52,845 bases of DNA. Source: an uncultured Bacteroidales bacterium. Lineage in GTDB: Bacteria > Bacteroidota > Bacteroidia > Bacteroidales > UBA932. The DNA lies in assembly GCA_905235445.1 (NCBI GenBank), contig CAJOLJ010000029.1, positions 1 to 52,845 of the forward strand, given 5' to 3'. Below the pieces are notes generated by a model. That model had not been told where the DNA came from, searched no databases, and saw only the letters and a list, made by a program, of their open reading frames with translations. This document shows positions 8,559 through 17,235 of the stretch, piece by piece (the stretch's first letter is position 1; each line of letters begins with the position of its first letter). The position numbers and the translations under genes were made by a program.

Positions 8559-10871
8559 ATGAGTGCAATAAGAATCAAATGGAAGTGGATTCCGGCAGTG
8601 ATGAATGTCATCGGGCTGGGAATCGCTTTCTGTGTGTTCCTTGTCCTGATGAGTCAAGTCTGGTGGGATTTCACGTACGACCGCTTCAAAGGCGGGAAGG
8701 ATGTCTATATCGTGGAATATCTCCGCGAATTCGATGGAAAGTATGCCCCTATGATCCTTCGTCCCACCATCCAGAAGATCCTGGACAGTTCGGTGGACAT
8801 AGAGGCCGCCTGCGACTATTTCGAAATGAGGAACGATGAAATCGGATTCATCCAAATCAAGAACGGAAACGGTGAATACGAGCCGGCCAGGGGACTTAGC
8901 CATGCAAGGACGGAGACTTCAGTGCTGGACGTCTTCAACATATCCCTCCTGAGAGGAAGAAGGGAAGACTTCTCGCTCAAGGGGGATGCCCTCATTAGCG
9001 AGAGCGCTGCCAGGCGGTATTTTCCCGACCGGGATCCGATGGGAGAGACCTTTATCTTCGAATGGGGAAAGGAGTGCAGAATCGTCGGGGTTTACAAGGA
9101 CCGGAAGGAGAATGAAACGATGATCAGTGGCATTCTCATTCATGAAGGGGAGGAAGACCTGGACCTTCCCAACAGTAGTCCGCATGTCTGCTATGTAAAG
9201 CTCGCTCACGGGGCCGACGGAAAGGCTGTCAAGGAAAATCTCAAGAACCTGGACGCAGGATATGGACACAAAAATTTCAGGCTTTCGAAACTCCATTCCT
9301 ACTGGTTCATGCGAGGTGACGACATCTTTGCCAGGAAAACCGGCGGCAACAAAACGCTCTGCCTCATCCTTCTTTCAATCGCCCTCCTGTTCATTGCGAT
9401 AGCAACGTTCAATTACGTGAATTTCGCCATGGCCGCCATCCCATTCAGTATTAAGGACATCAATACGAGAAAGGTGTACGGGGCGTCCAGGGGCTCTCTG
9501 GTCACGGGGCAACTGCTGCAGGCCCTGGGCATCGTCGGGACGGCCTTCCTTATCGGAGTCCTTGCCATGCACACACTCAGCGGGACCTCCTGGGCAGCTT
9601 TCCTTTCCGGGAACATTGACCCCGGGAAAAACATTCCCACTCTCCTGATAGGTGGAGCCATCGCCTTGGTCACATCTTCAATCTCCGGACTTATCCCCGC
9701 CCTGTACAGCACATCTTTCCAACCCGCATTGGTTTTGAAGGGATTCTCCCCGATGGGCGCAAAGGGTGGCGGACTGAGGACGGCAACCCTGACCGTTCAA
9801 TATGTCCTATCCTTCATCTTCATCATATCCGCCCTGTGCCTTCAGCGCCAGACAGCATTCATGATCCGAAACGACGCCATGGGATTTGACCATGACTATG
9901 TGCTGAAGATGTCCTCGCACGGATACACCGATGTGAAGGATGTGGAGGAGAGACTGAGGAACATTCCGGGAGTCGTGGACGTAACACGGGGAGACTCTCC
10001 CATGGAAGCCGGTACTTCTTCCATGTCTGAAATCAGGGACAATGACAACATCGTCCAGTACAGTTTCCGCTCCGTCCCTCCCGAATATCCGGGCTTTTTC
10101 AAATTGACCCTTCTCGACGGGCGGCTCCCGCTTCCCGGGGAGAACAATGTTGTCCTTGTCAACGAGTCTTTCCTGGAGGCCCTGCCTTCCTACGGCATCG
10201 GCAAGACACTGTGGACGGGAACCGGGGAAAGTGCACTCATCATCGGCATCCTCAAAGACTTCCATGCCCGTCCCTTCCGGCATGATTACTCTCCCCTCGC
10301 CCTCTTTGTGGCCGACAAATGGAATTTCGCATCCTTCATGATCAGGGTCCGACCGGATGCCGACGTCAAGGGCGTCCTCGAAGAGGCCAGAAAGTACTAC
10401 AGCGAGATGAAGAACTTGGACGAGGAGGAAATAGAGACCTGTTTCCTGGACCGGGACATCGAGAAACTCTACGAAGGGGAAAGACGCCAGACTGCCCTCA
10501 TCGGACTGTCCTCGATCCTTTCCATGCTCATCGCCCTCGTGGGGATTCTGGGACTGGTGTGGTTCGACACCCGCTTCATGCGCAGGGAAATCGCTCTGCG
10601 GAAGGTAAACGGGGCGACTTCCGGTGAAATCCTTTCCATGATCAACCGCAAGTACATCATAATTGTCGGGGTGAGTTTCGTCATTGCGGCTCCCCTTGCC
10701 TATGCCATATGCGGGCGTTGGATGAGCCAGTTCGCTTTCCGGACCGACATACCGGCGTGGATTTTCCTCGTAAGCCTCTTTGCGGTCCTCGCCCTCACCC
10801 TGGGGGTCGTCACGCTGCAAAGTTCACATGCAGCCAGCGCCAACCCCTCAGATTCCCTGAAAAATGAATAA
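8559..10871 (+). CDS. ABC exporter permease (FtsX/MacB type)
   Basis: 770 residues from the ATG at 8559. There is an N-terminal membrane helix (about 10-35), then a large extracytoplasmic MacB-type domain, then FtsX domain one (helices about 270-295, 320-350, 365-390), a second extracytoplasmic domain, and a C-terminal FtsX domain (three helices from about 645) with the family signature REIALRKVNGA. The product is one membrane half of an MacB/LolCDE-like mechanotransmission ABC system. It is followed 12 bp later by the ATPase and then a second, different permease of similar layout, so the complex is probably a heterodimer of permeases. No membrane-fusion adaptor or outer-membrane channel is encoded beside it. 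The substrate cannot be told. Confidence 0.88.
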   Translation: MSAIRIKWKWIPAVMNVIGLGIAFCVFLVLMSQVWWDFTYDRFKGGKDVYIVEYLREFDGKYAPMILRPTIQKILDSSVDIEAACDYFEMRNDEIGFIQIKNGNGEYEPARGLSHARTETSVLDVFNISLLRGRREDFSLKGDALISESAARRYFPDRDPMGETFIFEWGKECRIVGVYKDRKENETMISGILIHEGEEDLDLPNSSPHVCYVKLAHGADGKAVKENLKNLDAGYGHKNFRLSKLHSYWFMRGDDIFARKTGGNKTLCLILLSIALLFIAIATFNYVNFAMAAIPFSIKDINTRKVYGASRGSLVTGQLLQALGIVGTAFLIGVLAMHTLSGTSWAAFLSGNIDPGKNIPTLLIGGAIALVTSSISGLIPALYSTSFQPALVLKGFSPMGAKGGGLRTATLTVQYVLSFIFIISALCLQRQTAFMIRNDAMGFDHDYVLKMSSHGYTDVKDVEERLRNIPGVVDVTRGDSPMEAGTSSMSEIRDNDNIVQYSFRSVPPEYPGFFKLTLLDGRLPLPGENNVVLVNESFLEALPSYGIGKTLWTGTGESALIIGILKDFHARPFRHDYSPLALFVADKWNFASFMIRVRPDADVKGVLEEARKYYSEMKNLDEEEIETCFLDRDIEKLYEGERRQTALIGLSSILSMLIALVGILGLVWFDTRFMRREIALRKVNGATSGEILSMINRKYIIIVGVSFVIAAPLAYAICGRWMSQFAFRTDIPAWIFLVSLFAVLALTLGVVTLQSSHAASANPSDSLKNE

Positions 10872-10883
10872 ACATCAACTGTC

Positions 10884-11564
10884 ATGATAGAAGTATCCAA
10901 TCTCACGAAAGTCTTCCGCACTGAGGAAATCGAGACCACAGCCCTCGGTGGCGTTTCATTCGAAATCAAAGATGGAGAGTTCGTTGCCATAATGGGACCT
11001 TCCGGCTGCGGCAAGTCCACGCTTCTGAACATCCTGGGACTGCTTGACAATCCCACCGACGGTTCATATAAGTTCCTTGGCACCGAGGTATCCCGCCTCA
11101 AGGAAAAGGAGCGCACCGTCCTCCGTAAGGGAAACATCGGTTTCGTGTTCCAGAGTTTCAACCTCATTGACGAGCTGGACGTCTATGAGAACATCGAGCT
11201 TCCGCTTAGATACCTCAGCGTCAGCGCAGCCGAACGCAAACGGAAGGTTACCGACATCATGAAGAGGATGAACATCTCCCACCGCAGTGGGCACTTCCCC
11301 CAGCAACTCTCCGGGGGACAGCAGCAGAGAGTCGCCATAGCCCGTGCCGTTGTGGCCGGCCCCAAACTCATCCTCGCCGATGAGCCCACCGGCAACCTCG
11401 ACTCCAAGAACGGCAAGGAGGTGATGGACCTGTTGAGGGAACTGAACGCCGAAGGGACCACCATCGTCATGGTGACGCACTCACAGAAGGACGCCTCCTA
11501 CGCCCAGCGCACCATCGACCTATTCGACGGCCAGATTGTCTCCGATGTGAAGAACGAGCTGTAG
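10884..11564 (+). CDS. ABC transporter ATP-binding protein (LolD/MacB family)
   Basis: 226 residues, normal for the family. Walker A is GPSGCGKST (residues about 36-44), the Q-loop is [20 protein letters not shown], the signature is [14 protein letters not shown], Walker B is [12 protein letters not shown], and the switch is VTHS. It energises the two flanking FtsX-type permeases. The gene lies 12 bp after the first and 32 bp before the second permease, so it is one operon. The first methionine (10884) is the natural start. Confidence 0.95.
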   Translation: MIEVSNLTKVFRTEEIETTALGGVSFEIKDGEFVAIMGPSGCGKSTLLNILGLLDNPTDGSYKFLGTEVSRLKEKERTVLRKGNIGFVFQSFNLIDELDVYENIELPLRYLSVSAAERKRKVTDIMKRMNISHRSGHFPQQLSGGQQQRVAIARAVVAGPKLILADEPTGNLDSKNGKEVMDLLRELNAEGTTIVMVTHSQKDASYAQRTIDLFDGQIVSDVKNEL

Positions 11565-11596
11565 TACCGCAGCCTTTGTCAAGAGTCCACAATGAG

Positions 11597-13933
11597 ATGA
11601 AAAGCTACCTGAAGTTTTTATCCCGCCACAAACTGTACTCTGCCATCGAGTTCATCGGCCTGGCAGTAAGCCTCGCTTTCGTGATTCTGATCGGGTCGTA
11701 TGTGCAGCAGCAGTGGAAGGCTGCCCGCGGATACGGGGATTGGAAGAATATCTACGTACTCGGCACCACACATGAAACCGTAGAGATGGCACCACAGTAT
11801 GGACTGGCCGAGCTGTTGAAGGAGAGCGTTCCCGGGATCGAGAAAGCATCCGTCTATTCGTACCGGGGAATTAGAGGGAAGTTGGGGGACATCCCCCTTC
11901 ATAGTGAAAGCATAGCCACTGTGAATTCCGACTTCCTGGACATGTTCCCTATTCGGTGGGTACAGGGTAACCCATCTGAACTCCTGCAGTCAAACACCGT
12001 TGCCATAGCGGAAAAGTTCGCCCTCGAGCATTTCCACGGGGAAGATGCCATCGGCAAGGTCTGGGAAAACGGCAATAATACTTGTACGGTGGTTGCAGTT
12101 TTCAGAGATCTGGGTTCCCCCATATTCCGGGATGAAAACCTTTCTTTGCTGGAGATGCAGGAAAGAAGAGAGCTCAGACAAGGTTCAACCGGCAGTACCA
12201 CATGCTTCATCAGAAGCGGCGTCCCGGAAGAGAAGTTAACCTCCGACATAGATGCAGTGCTGGAAACCCATCTCAGGAATACATGGAACCGGAATGAGAA
12301 GAGCGTGATGGTCAACGGTTGCATCGAGAGGATGGACCGAGTGTATTTTTCGAATCTGAACCGGGGACAGATATTCAGGAAGGGGAACAAGTCACTCCTG
12401 CTGATGCTCTCCGCAGTGGTGCTTCTACTGATGCTCTCCGCCATCTTCAACTACATCAATCTCAGTTCGGCCCTATCTTCCCGACGTGTCAAGGAGATGG
12501 GGGTGAGGACCGTCCTTGGGGCATCGAGGGGACAGATAGTGGGGAACTTCCTTAGTGAGTCCCTCCTCTTCACCGCCGTCTGCAGTGTCGTGGCGGTGCT
12601 GCTCTCATATGCCTTCCGACCGGTATTCACGCATTATGTAGATGCTCATGTCGCATACTCCCCCGATTCCATCCCCTTCTCGTGGGACTGGAATTTTACA
12701 ACAGTTTCCGCAGTCGTACTCCTTTCCCTGGTGATAGGCCTCTGTGCCGGATGGATCCCATCCCGGATCGCATCCCGCTTCGATGCCATAAGGGTCATCA
12801 AGGGCGATTACCGCACCGAGTCCAAGCGCATCCTGTCCAAGCTTTTCATCATCTTCCAAACCGGCTTGTCCGTGCTGTTGATTTCGTTCTCCCTTATCAT
12901 GGAACGGCAGTACAGCCATATGGTCCACCGCCCTCTCGGAGCGGACATCGATGGTCTGTACTATCAGTATTTAGTGCCGGCTTCAGGACACGAGGACGCA
13001 TTGAAGGCTTTGCCATATGTCTCGCAGATCGGACAGGGCAGCGGGTTCCCGGGAAGCCCATACATGACCATAGGCATGGCGGACACGGAAAAGGGAGGAA
13101 CATTGAGCCTGGCATTCCTGAACTGCGACCCTGCGGCTTTTGATATGTACCATTTCGAAATCGTGGAAGATTTCCACGCCCCTTCAAGGAACGGCTACTG
13201 GCTTACGGAATCGACATTCCGCCGTTTCGGCATCGACCCCACCAATCCGAGGATGCCCTCCTTCCTGGGCGACTGGTTTCAGGGAACGGTGGCAGGCGTA
13301 GTGAAGGACTTTGCGCTTACCGATGCAGCCCACGTCAATGACGCACTGCTGGGAGCAATCAGCGTGGATGACCATCCGGATGCCTCATACCGCATCCTGC
13401 GAATCGAGGGGAACCGCAAGGAGGCGGAAAGAGAGCTGAGGGCACTGGACAGGCGATACAGCATGGAAAAAGAAGGATATGAGGGCATACCTGGCCTCAG
13501 TGGATATATGAAGGACAGGCTGGATGAACGCCTCGGGGAAGCAGAGAACTACATGCGTCTGATTGAACTTTTCATGTTCCTGTCGGTTATGGTCTCCCTT
13601 CTTGGCCTTCTTGCCATGTCGGCCCTTTACGCTTCGGAACGCACCCATGACATCGCCGTTCGCAAGGTCTTCGGAAGCACCGTCGAACGGGAAACGCTCA
13701 AATCGGTGGGAGGGTATATGGTCCTCGTCGGTATCGCCACTCTCATAGCGGTCCCGCTGGCCGTCTGGCTTTCCGGGAATTACCTGGAGGATTTCAACTA
13801 CCGTATTTCGGGCTACTGGTGGATTTTCGCCGGGGCGGTCCTGATCACCTTCATTATCTCTTTCGCCTCCGTCCTATGGCAGGACCTGAAGGCGGCGAAG
13901 ACCAATCCTGCAGTGGAATTGAAAAGGGAATAG
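11597..13933 (+). CDS. ABC exporter permease (FtsX/MacB type), second subunit
   Basis: 778 residues from the ATG at 11597 (MKSYLKFLSRHKLYSAIEFI). It has the same plan as the upstream permease: N-terminal helix, extracytoplasmic domain, FtsX core (helices about 275-300, 330-355, 375-400), second extracytoplasmic domain, and a C-terminal FtsX core with HDIAVRKVFGS. The two permeases differ clearly in sequence, so they are not a recent duplication. The operon ends here: a short GC-rich hairpin with CTTTTG lies at about 14010-14035, and the next gene has its own promoter. Confidence 0.88.
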   Translation: MKSYLKFLSRHKLYSAIEFIGLAVSLAFVILIGSYVQQQWKAARGYGDWKNIYVLGTTHETVEMAPQYGLAELLKESVPGIEKASVYSYRGIRGKLGDIPLHSESIATVNSDFLDMFPIRWVQGNPSELLQSNTVAIAEKFALEHFHGEDAIGKVWENGNNTCTVVAVFRDLGSPIFRDENLSLLEMQERRELRQGSTGSTTCFIRSGVPEEKLTSDIDAVLETHLRNTWNRNEKSVMVNGCIERMDRVYFSNLNRGQIFRKGNKSLLLMLSAVVLLLMLSAIFNYINLSSALSSRRVKEMGVRTVLGASRGQIVGNFLSESLLFTAVCSVVAVLLSYAFRPVFTHYVDAHVAYSPDSIPFSWDWNFTTVSAVVLLSLVIGLCAGWIPSRIASRFDAIRVIKGDYRTESKRILSKLFIIFQTGLSVLLISFSLIMERQYSHMVHRPLGADIDGLYYQYLVPASGHEDALKALPYVSQIGQGSGFPGSPYMTIGMADTEKGGTLSLAFLNCDPAAFDMYHFEIVEDFHAPSRNGYWLTESTFRRFGIDPTNPRMPSFLGDWFQGTVAGVVKDFALTDAAHVNDALLGAISVDDHPDASYRILRIEGNRKEAERELRALDRRYSMEKEGYEGIPGLSGYMKDRLDERLGEAENYMRLIELFMFLSVMVSLLGLLAMSALYASERTHDIAVRKVFGSTVERETLKSVGGYMVLVGIATLIAVPLAVWLSGNYLEDFNYRISGYWWIFAGAVLITFIISFASVLWQDLKAAKTNPAVELKRE

Positions 13934-14145
13934 GGAAGGTGAGCGGCGGCTGTTGAGGATTTCTCATTTTCTGTCGTGCCCCTGCCCTGGATCCGGGAAG
14001 AGGCCACCGGAACCTCCGGGGAGGCTTTTGTGGGCAAATCATACCCCATCAGAATCTTCCCCGGGGGTGTAGCGCACAAGTGCAAAATGCCCATCACGAC
14101 TGTCTTGGCCCCTTTGTCGAATCCCAATGAGGGACTTTCACAAGA

Positions 14146-14179
14146 TTTGACCTATTTTTCCCAAAAGTTACTACCTTCG
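14146..14179 (+). promoter_or_regulatory. Probable Bacteroidota promoter for the esterase at 14211
   Basis: TTTG (14146-14149) and TACCTTCG (14172-14179, one mismatch to TAnnTTTG) are separated by 22 bp. The predicted transcript start, around 14186, favours the ATG at 14211 over an earlier in-frame codon. Confidence 0.45.
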
Positions 14180-14210
14180 CAATGCCCACTTGAGGGCACA
14201 TCCTTTTACT

Positions 14211-15071
14211 ATGAAACGAATCATCATCCTTTCCCTTGCGGCAGTTCTTTGCACAACCGCATCCTTTGCCCAGAGCAAAATCATCACCGACACCCTCCCC
14301 AGTACGACCCTTGGACGGGCCGTCCCGGTAAACGTGTACCTTCCCAGAGGCTTTGAGGGCGCATCCTCCAACCACTACCCCGTACTATACCTTCTCCATG
14401 GCCTTTACGGAACCCACATGGACTGGGCCAGGACAGGAGGACTGCAGACCGTCCTTGACGAACTCATCGGAACGGGGGAAGCAGTCCCGATGGTAGTCAT
14501 TATGCCCTGCGCCGGGGGCAGCGACGTTCATCATGTCCAGAACGGATACTTCAACGTAAAGGATAACGCCTATGAGGATTTCTTCTTCGGTGAGCTCATG
14601 CCTAAGATGGAAGCCAAATACGCCTGCGGCGGATCCAAGGGAAAGCGTGCCATTGCGGGCCTCTCCATGGGAGGTGGCGGAAGCGTAGTGTACTCCCAGC
14701 GTCATCCGGACCTCTTCTCAAGCTGCTACGCAATGAGCGCATGGCTCGATACCCAGGTAAGGGAAGCGCGTACCCCCGAGGAGAAGGAGGACAAACTCTT
14801 CATCACCAACCAGTCGGTAAGGGAACACTCCGCCCTTGACTTCGTGGACCATGCGGACGAGGCTACGGTATCCTCGCTAAAGACAGTGAAATGGTTCCTT
14901 GACTGCGGAGACGATGACTCCCTGATGGAACTCTCCGTAAGGCTTCACCTCGGAATGAAGGCAAAAGGGATAAAAAGTGAACTGAGAATCCGGAACGGGG
15001 TCCACAACTGGGAATATTGGCACACCGCACTGCGTCTGTCGCTGCCTTTCGCCACCCGCAACTTCGATTAG
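14211..15071 (+). CDS. Secreted putative esterase (esterase D / feruloyl-esterase-like)
   Basis: 286 residues with a signal peptide ending SFAQ. It has an alpha/beta hydrolase fold of the Esterase (PF00756) family: LLHGLYGTHMDW near the oxyanion strand, the nucleophile elbow GLSMGGG, an acidic residue in DCGDDDSL, and a late His in VHNWEYW. Relatives hydrolyse acyl or feruloyl esters on sugars, or small thioesters. Its periplasmic location and the neighbouring hydrolases point to carbohydrate de-esterification, but the substrate is not shown. The next gene is convergent, across a long inverted repeat. Confidence 0.85.
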   Translation: MKRIIILSLAAVLCTTASFAQSKIITDTLPSTTLGRAVPVNVYLPRGFEGASSNHYPVLYLLHGLYGTHMDWARTGGLQTVLDELIGTGEAVPMVVIMPCAGGSDVHHVQNGYFNVKDNAYEDFFFGELMPKMEAKYACGGSKGKRAIAGLSMGGGGSVVYSQRHPDLFSSCYAMSAWLDTQVREARTPEEKEDKLFITNQSVREHSALDFVDHADEATVSSLKTVKWFLDCGDDDSLMELSVRLHLGMKAKGIKSELRIRNGVHNWEYWHTALRLSLPFATRNFD

Positions 15072-15100
15072 CGTCGAAGAAAAACTGGGGACGTTATTGA

Positions 15101-15155
15101 AAACGATGGAGGTCGTAATGTCGATTTTTTTATGCGATTCCGACCTCCATCGTTT
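15101..15155. terminator. Bidirectional terminator-like inverted repeat between convergent esterase genes
   Basis: AAACGATGGAGGTCG (15101-15115) is a perfect 15-base inverted match to CGACCTCCATCGTTT (15141-15155). The 25-nt loop contains a run of seven T. It lies between two genes that face each other, as expected for a shared terminator. Confidence 0.65.
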
Positions 15156-15225
15156 CTTCTGAGTCCATTCTAGGACTCTCAGCATTGACTGAATTTCATT
15201 CTAAGTCTCCCCCAAAAAAGGCTTC

Positions 15226-16128
15226 CTACCGGGATAGCAGAAACTCAAGCGGCCCATCCAGCCTGGACCTCCAGTCATCCTCGCAGTGGGAATGTCCCGG
15301 GTAATATTTCGCCATGAAATGCTCCCCGTCCCATCCCATCGACAAGATAGCCTCGTTTATCGCATTCTGCGGCTTGACGTAGCTCCCGTCAAGTGTCCCG
15401 TCTCCGTTATCCATGTACAGCTTGGCAGTGTTCGCAGGAGGCAGGTGGGTCCTCAGGTATTCCCTGTAGGCATCACCCACGGTAGCATCCTTTGACTTGA
15501 CATCCGGATATGCCAACGTGCAATGGGTCGAGAGGCATGCCACTCCCCCGAACACGTCGGGATACTTGCAGAGTGCGTATGACGAAATCAGACCTCCGCA
15601 GCTGCTTCCCATCATGAAGGTATGTTCCCTCGAAGGGTCCGTGGAGTATGTGCTGTCGACAAACGGCTTCAGTTCCTCCACTATGAATTTGAGATAAGCG
15701 TTTCCCTTGGATGGCAGGCCCTTATAGGGGGTCATGCCTGAGGGCAGCAACTGCTCCACATCATCGGGACAATACTCCGGGAGCCTTTCCTTTGTATTGT
15801 CGATCCCTACGACTATGCAAGGACGGACTTTCCCTAGCGCCATCAAAGAATCCAGTGCCTCATCCACTCCCCACTCCTGGTGGTTCCATGAGAAGAGAGA
15901 GTCAAATAGCATCTGGCCGTCATGCATGTACAGGACATCGTACTTCACCGACGGGTCATATGAGGACGGTGTCCACACCCTGATGGCTCTAGGTGATACA
16001 TATGATGACGGGAAAGAAGGGTAGCTGTCAAGTTTTCCCGAACTTACGGAAGGGGCTGAAGGCTTCCTGCCGCATGCGGACAAGGAAAGCAGCACTATTG
16101 TGATGAGAATGACTTTGAGTGTTTTCAT
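15226..16128 (-). CDS. Putative esterase lipoprotein (alpha/beta hydrolase)
   Basis: 300 residues, with lipobox LSAC (Cys19). It belongs to the PF00756-type esterase family and is distinct from the convergent esterase at 14211. Visible motifs are YDVLYMHDGQMLFD, the nucleophile elbow GSSCGG, DNGDGTLDG with the acidic residue, and the late histidine in GHSHCEDDWRSRL. The second elbow residue is Ser and the fourth Cys, giving an uncommon G-S-S-C-G elbow. Relatives include enterochelin-esterase-like and acyl-sugar esterases. It is presumably anchored in a membrane facing the periplasm or outside. It is transcribed alone, with its own promoter element directly upstream. Confidence 0.85.
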   Translation of the reverse strand: MKTLKVILITIVLLSLSACGRKPSAPSVSSGKLDSYPSFPSSYVSPRAIRVWTPSSYDPSVKYDVLYMHDGQMLFDSLFSWNHQEWGVDEALDSLMALGKVRPCIVVGIDNTKERLPEYCPDDVEQLLPSGMTPYKGLPSKGNAYLKFIVEELKPFVDSTYSTDPSREHTFMMGSSCGGLISSYALCKYPDVFGGVACLSTHCTLAYPDVKSKDATVGDAYREYLRTHLPPANTAKLYMDNGDGTLDGSYVKPQNAINEAILSMGWDGEHFMAKYYPGHSHCEDDWRSRLDGPLEFLLSR

Positions 16129-16132
16129 GAGG

Positions 16133-16140
16133 CAAATTTA
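16133..16140 (-). promoter_or_regulatory. -7 promoter element, possibly giving a leaderless transcript
   Basis: On the minus strand TAAATTTG matches TAnnTTTG and ends only 4 bases before the ATG of the esterase lipoprotein. The transcript would begin at or next to the start codon. No good TTTG -33 box is seen. Confidence 0.35.
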
Positions 16141-16296
16141 CAGCTTTTCCCTATTTCCGGGAATCTCTCCTTATTTTCAACATACAGCACACTCTTTGGG
16201 GCTTCCTGCGGAAGGGCGGGGAGCCCCCTTTTCGTAGAACCCACTTGGGTGGAGACAGAAAAAAGGCTTCACCCTTCATGCCGGCACATAAGAAGA

Positions 16297-16333
16297 GTCC
16301 CGGCTCTGTCTCATTACTGGAGAAAGCCGGGAC
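16297..16333 (-). terminator. Hairpin downstream of the metallo-beta-lactamase-fold gene
   Basis: GTCCCGGCT (16297-16305) pairs perfectly with AGCCGGGAC (16325-16333). On the minus strand the hairpin is followed by TCTTCTTA, a weak T-rich tail, 23 bp after the stop at 16356. The rest of 16141-16355 shows no gene. Confidence 0.5.
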
Positions 16334-16355
16334 ATGATGACTTGGCGGAAGAATC

Positions 16356-17207
16356 CTATTTGAAAGAATGCCCTCCGTAGTTCACTCTCACGCCCTCGCG
16401 GGTGTATACATGGTCAAGGCCACCGAGCCCGGCCGGGACCTTGTCCCCCTGGACCTTGCCCGAGAGAAGGTCTTCGCTGATTGAAATGAGGTCCCACAGA
16501 CGTTTGGGGCTCTCGGTATTGCTGCCGTTGAAATGACCGTTGTACAGCCAGTATATCTCGTTTGCGTACATGTAGTCAAGCGTCTTCTGGCAGGTCTTCA
16601 TCAGAGTCGTGAACGTACCCATCAGAAGGAGGTTTCCGTTGCCGAAGGAGTCCCCGCTGAACCCGTAATGGTTGGTCACGTCCATAAAAGTTGTGGAGCC
16701 TGGAGTATGGGCGGGAGTGTAGAGGGCCTCGATGATGCGCCCTCCAAGGTTCCAGCGATGTCCGTTCCCGAAGATGCGGACAGTCCCTTTGTAGTCATCC
16801 CCGAGGTATCCTCCGAGGTCCTTCTCGTCCGCAGGGTTTACCCATACCTCGTCAAAGTACTTGGCGGCCCCGCTATGGTCGGGATGGGCATGGGTGATTA
16901 CCACAGTCAGGGGAAGAGAGGTTATCCCGGCAACTATCTTGTCCAGGTCCGGGATCTCGGTGCCGGTATCTATGAGCATCGCCCTTTCGGTCCCCTCAAG
17001 GATATAGAGGGACTCCGTGGCCATGACATGGCCGGATCCGACATACAGTCCGTCAGCAATTTTGCGGAACACCACATCGGGGCCTTCGTAAACTACGGGA
17101 TAAGGGAGCTCGGCGGCAAATCCTCCCCGGAAAGCGGGCTTCCCCCCGTCACGAGGCTGCGCAAAGAGGGCAGCTGACGACAGGAGAGCCATCGCCATAA
17201 TAATCAT
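16356..17207 (-). CDS. Secreted metallo-beta-lactamase-fold hydrolase
   Basis: 283 residues from the ATG at 17207 (MIIMAMALLSSAALFAQ, signal peptide). Longer in-frame upstream starts would run into the preceding gene and are rejected. The metal-binding motif HAHPDHSG is clear. Further ligands are in HTPGST and SGDSFG, with a final GHFNG. The MBL fold covers hydrolases from lactonases to lactamases, and the substrate is not evident. It follows the esterase/rhamnosidase-like fusion by 28 bp, so the two are probably one operon and may act on the same glycoconjugate or aglycone. Confidence 0.85.
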   Translation of the reverse strand: MIIMAMALLSSAALFAQPRDGGKPAFRGGFAAELPYPVVYEGPDVVFRKIADGLYVGSGHVMATESLYILEGTERAMLIDTGTEIPDLDKIVAGITSLPLTVVITHAHPDHSGAAKYFDEVWVNPADEKDLGGYLGDDYKGTVRIFGNGHRWNLGGRIIEALYTPAHTPGSTTFMDVTNHYGFSGDSFGNGNLLLMGTFTTLMKTCQKTLDYMYANEIYWLYNGHFNGSNTESPKRLWDLISISEDLLSGKVQGDKVPAGLGGLDHVYTREGVRVNYGGHSFK

Positions 17208-17235
17208 TGTCTTTTTCTTTATCAGTGGTTTATTG

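Noticed and set aside
9807..10820. 337-codon minus-strand open frame
   Set aside because: Antisense to the first FtsX-type permease. The translation is rich in His/Gly/Asp as expected for a shadow frame.
15101..15155. Insertion-sequence terminal repeats
   Set aside because: Only 25 bp separate the arms and no transposase or target duplication is present. A terminator between convergent genes is simpler.
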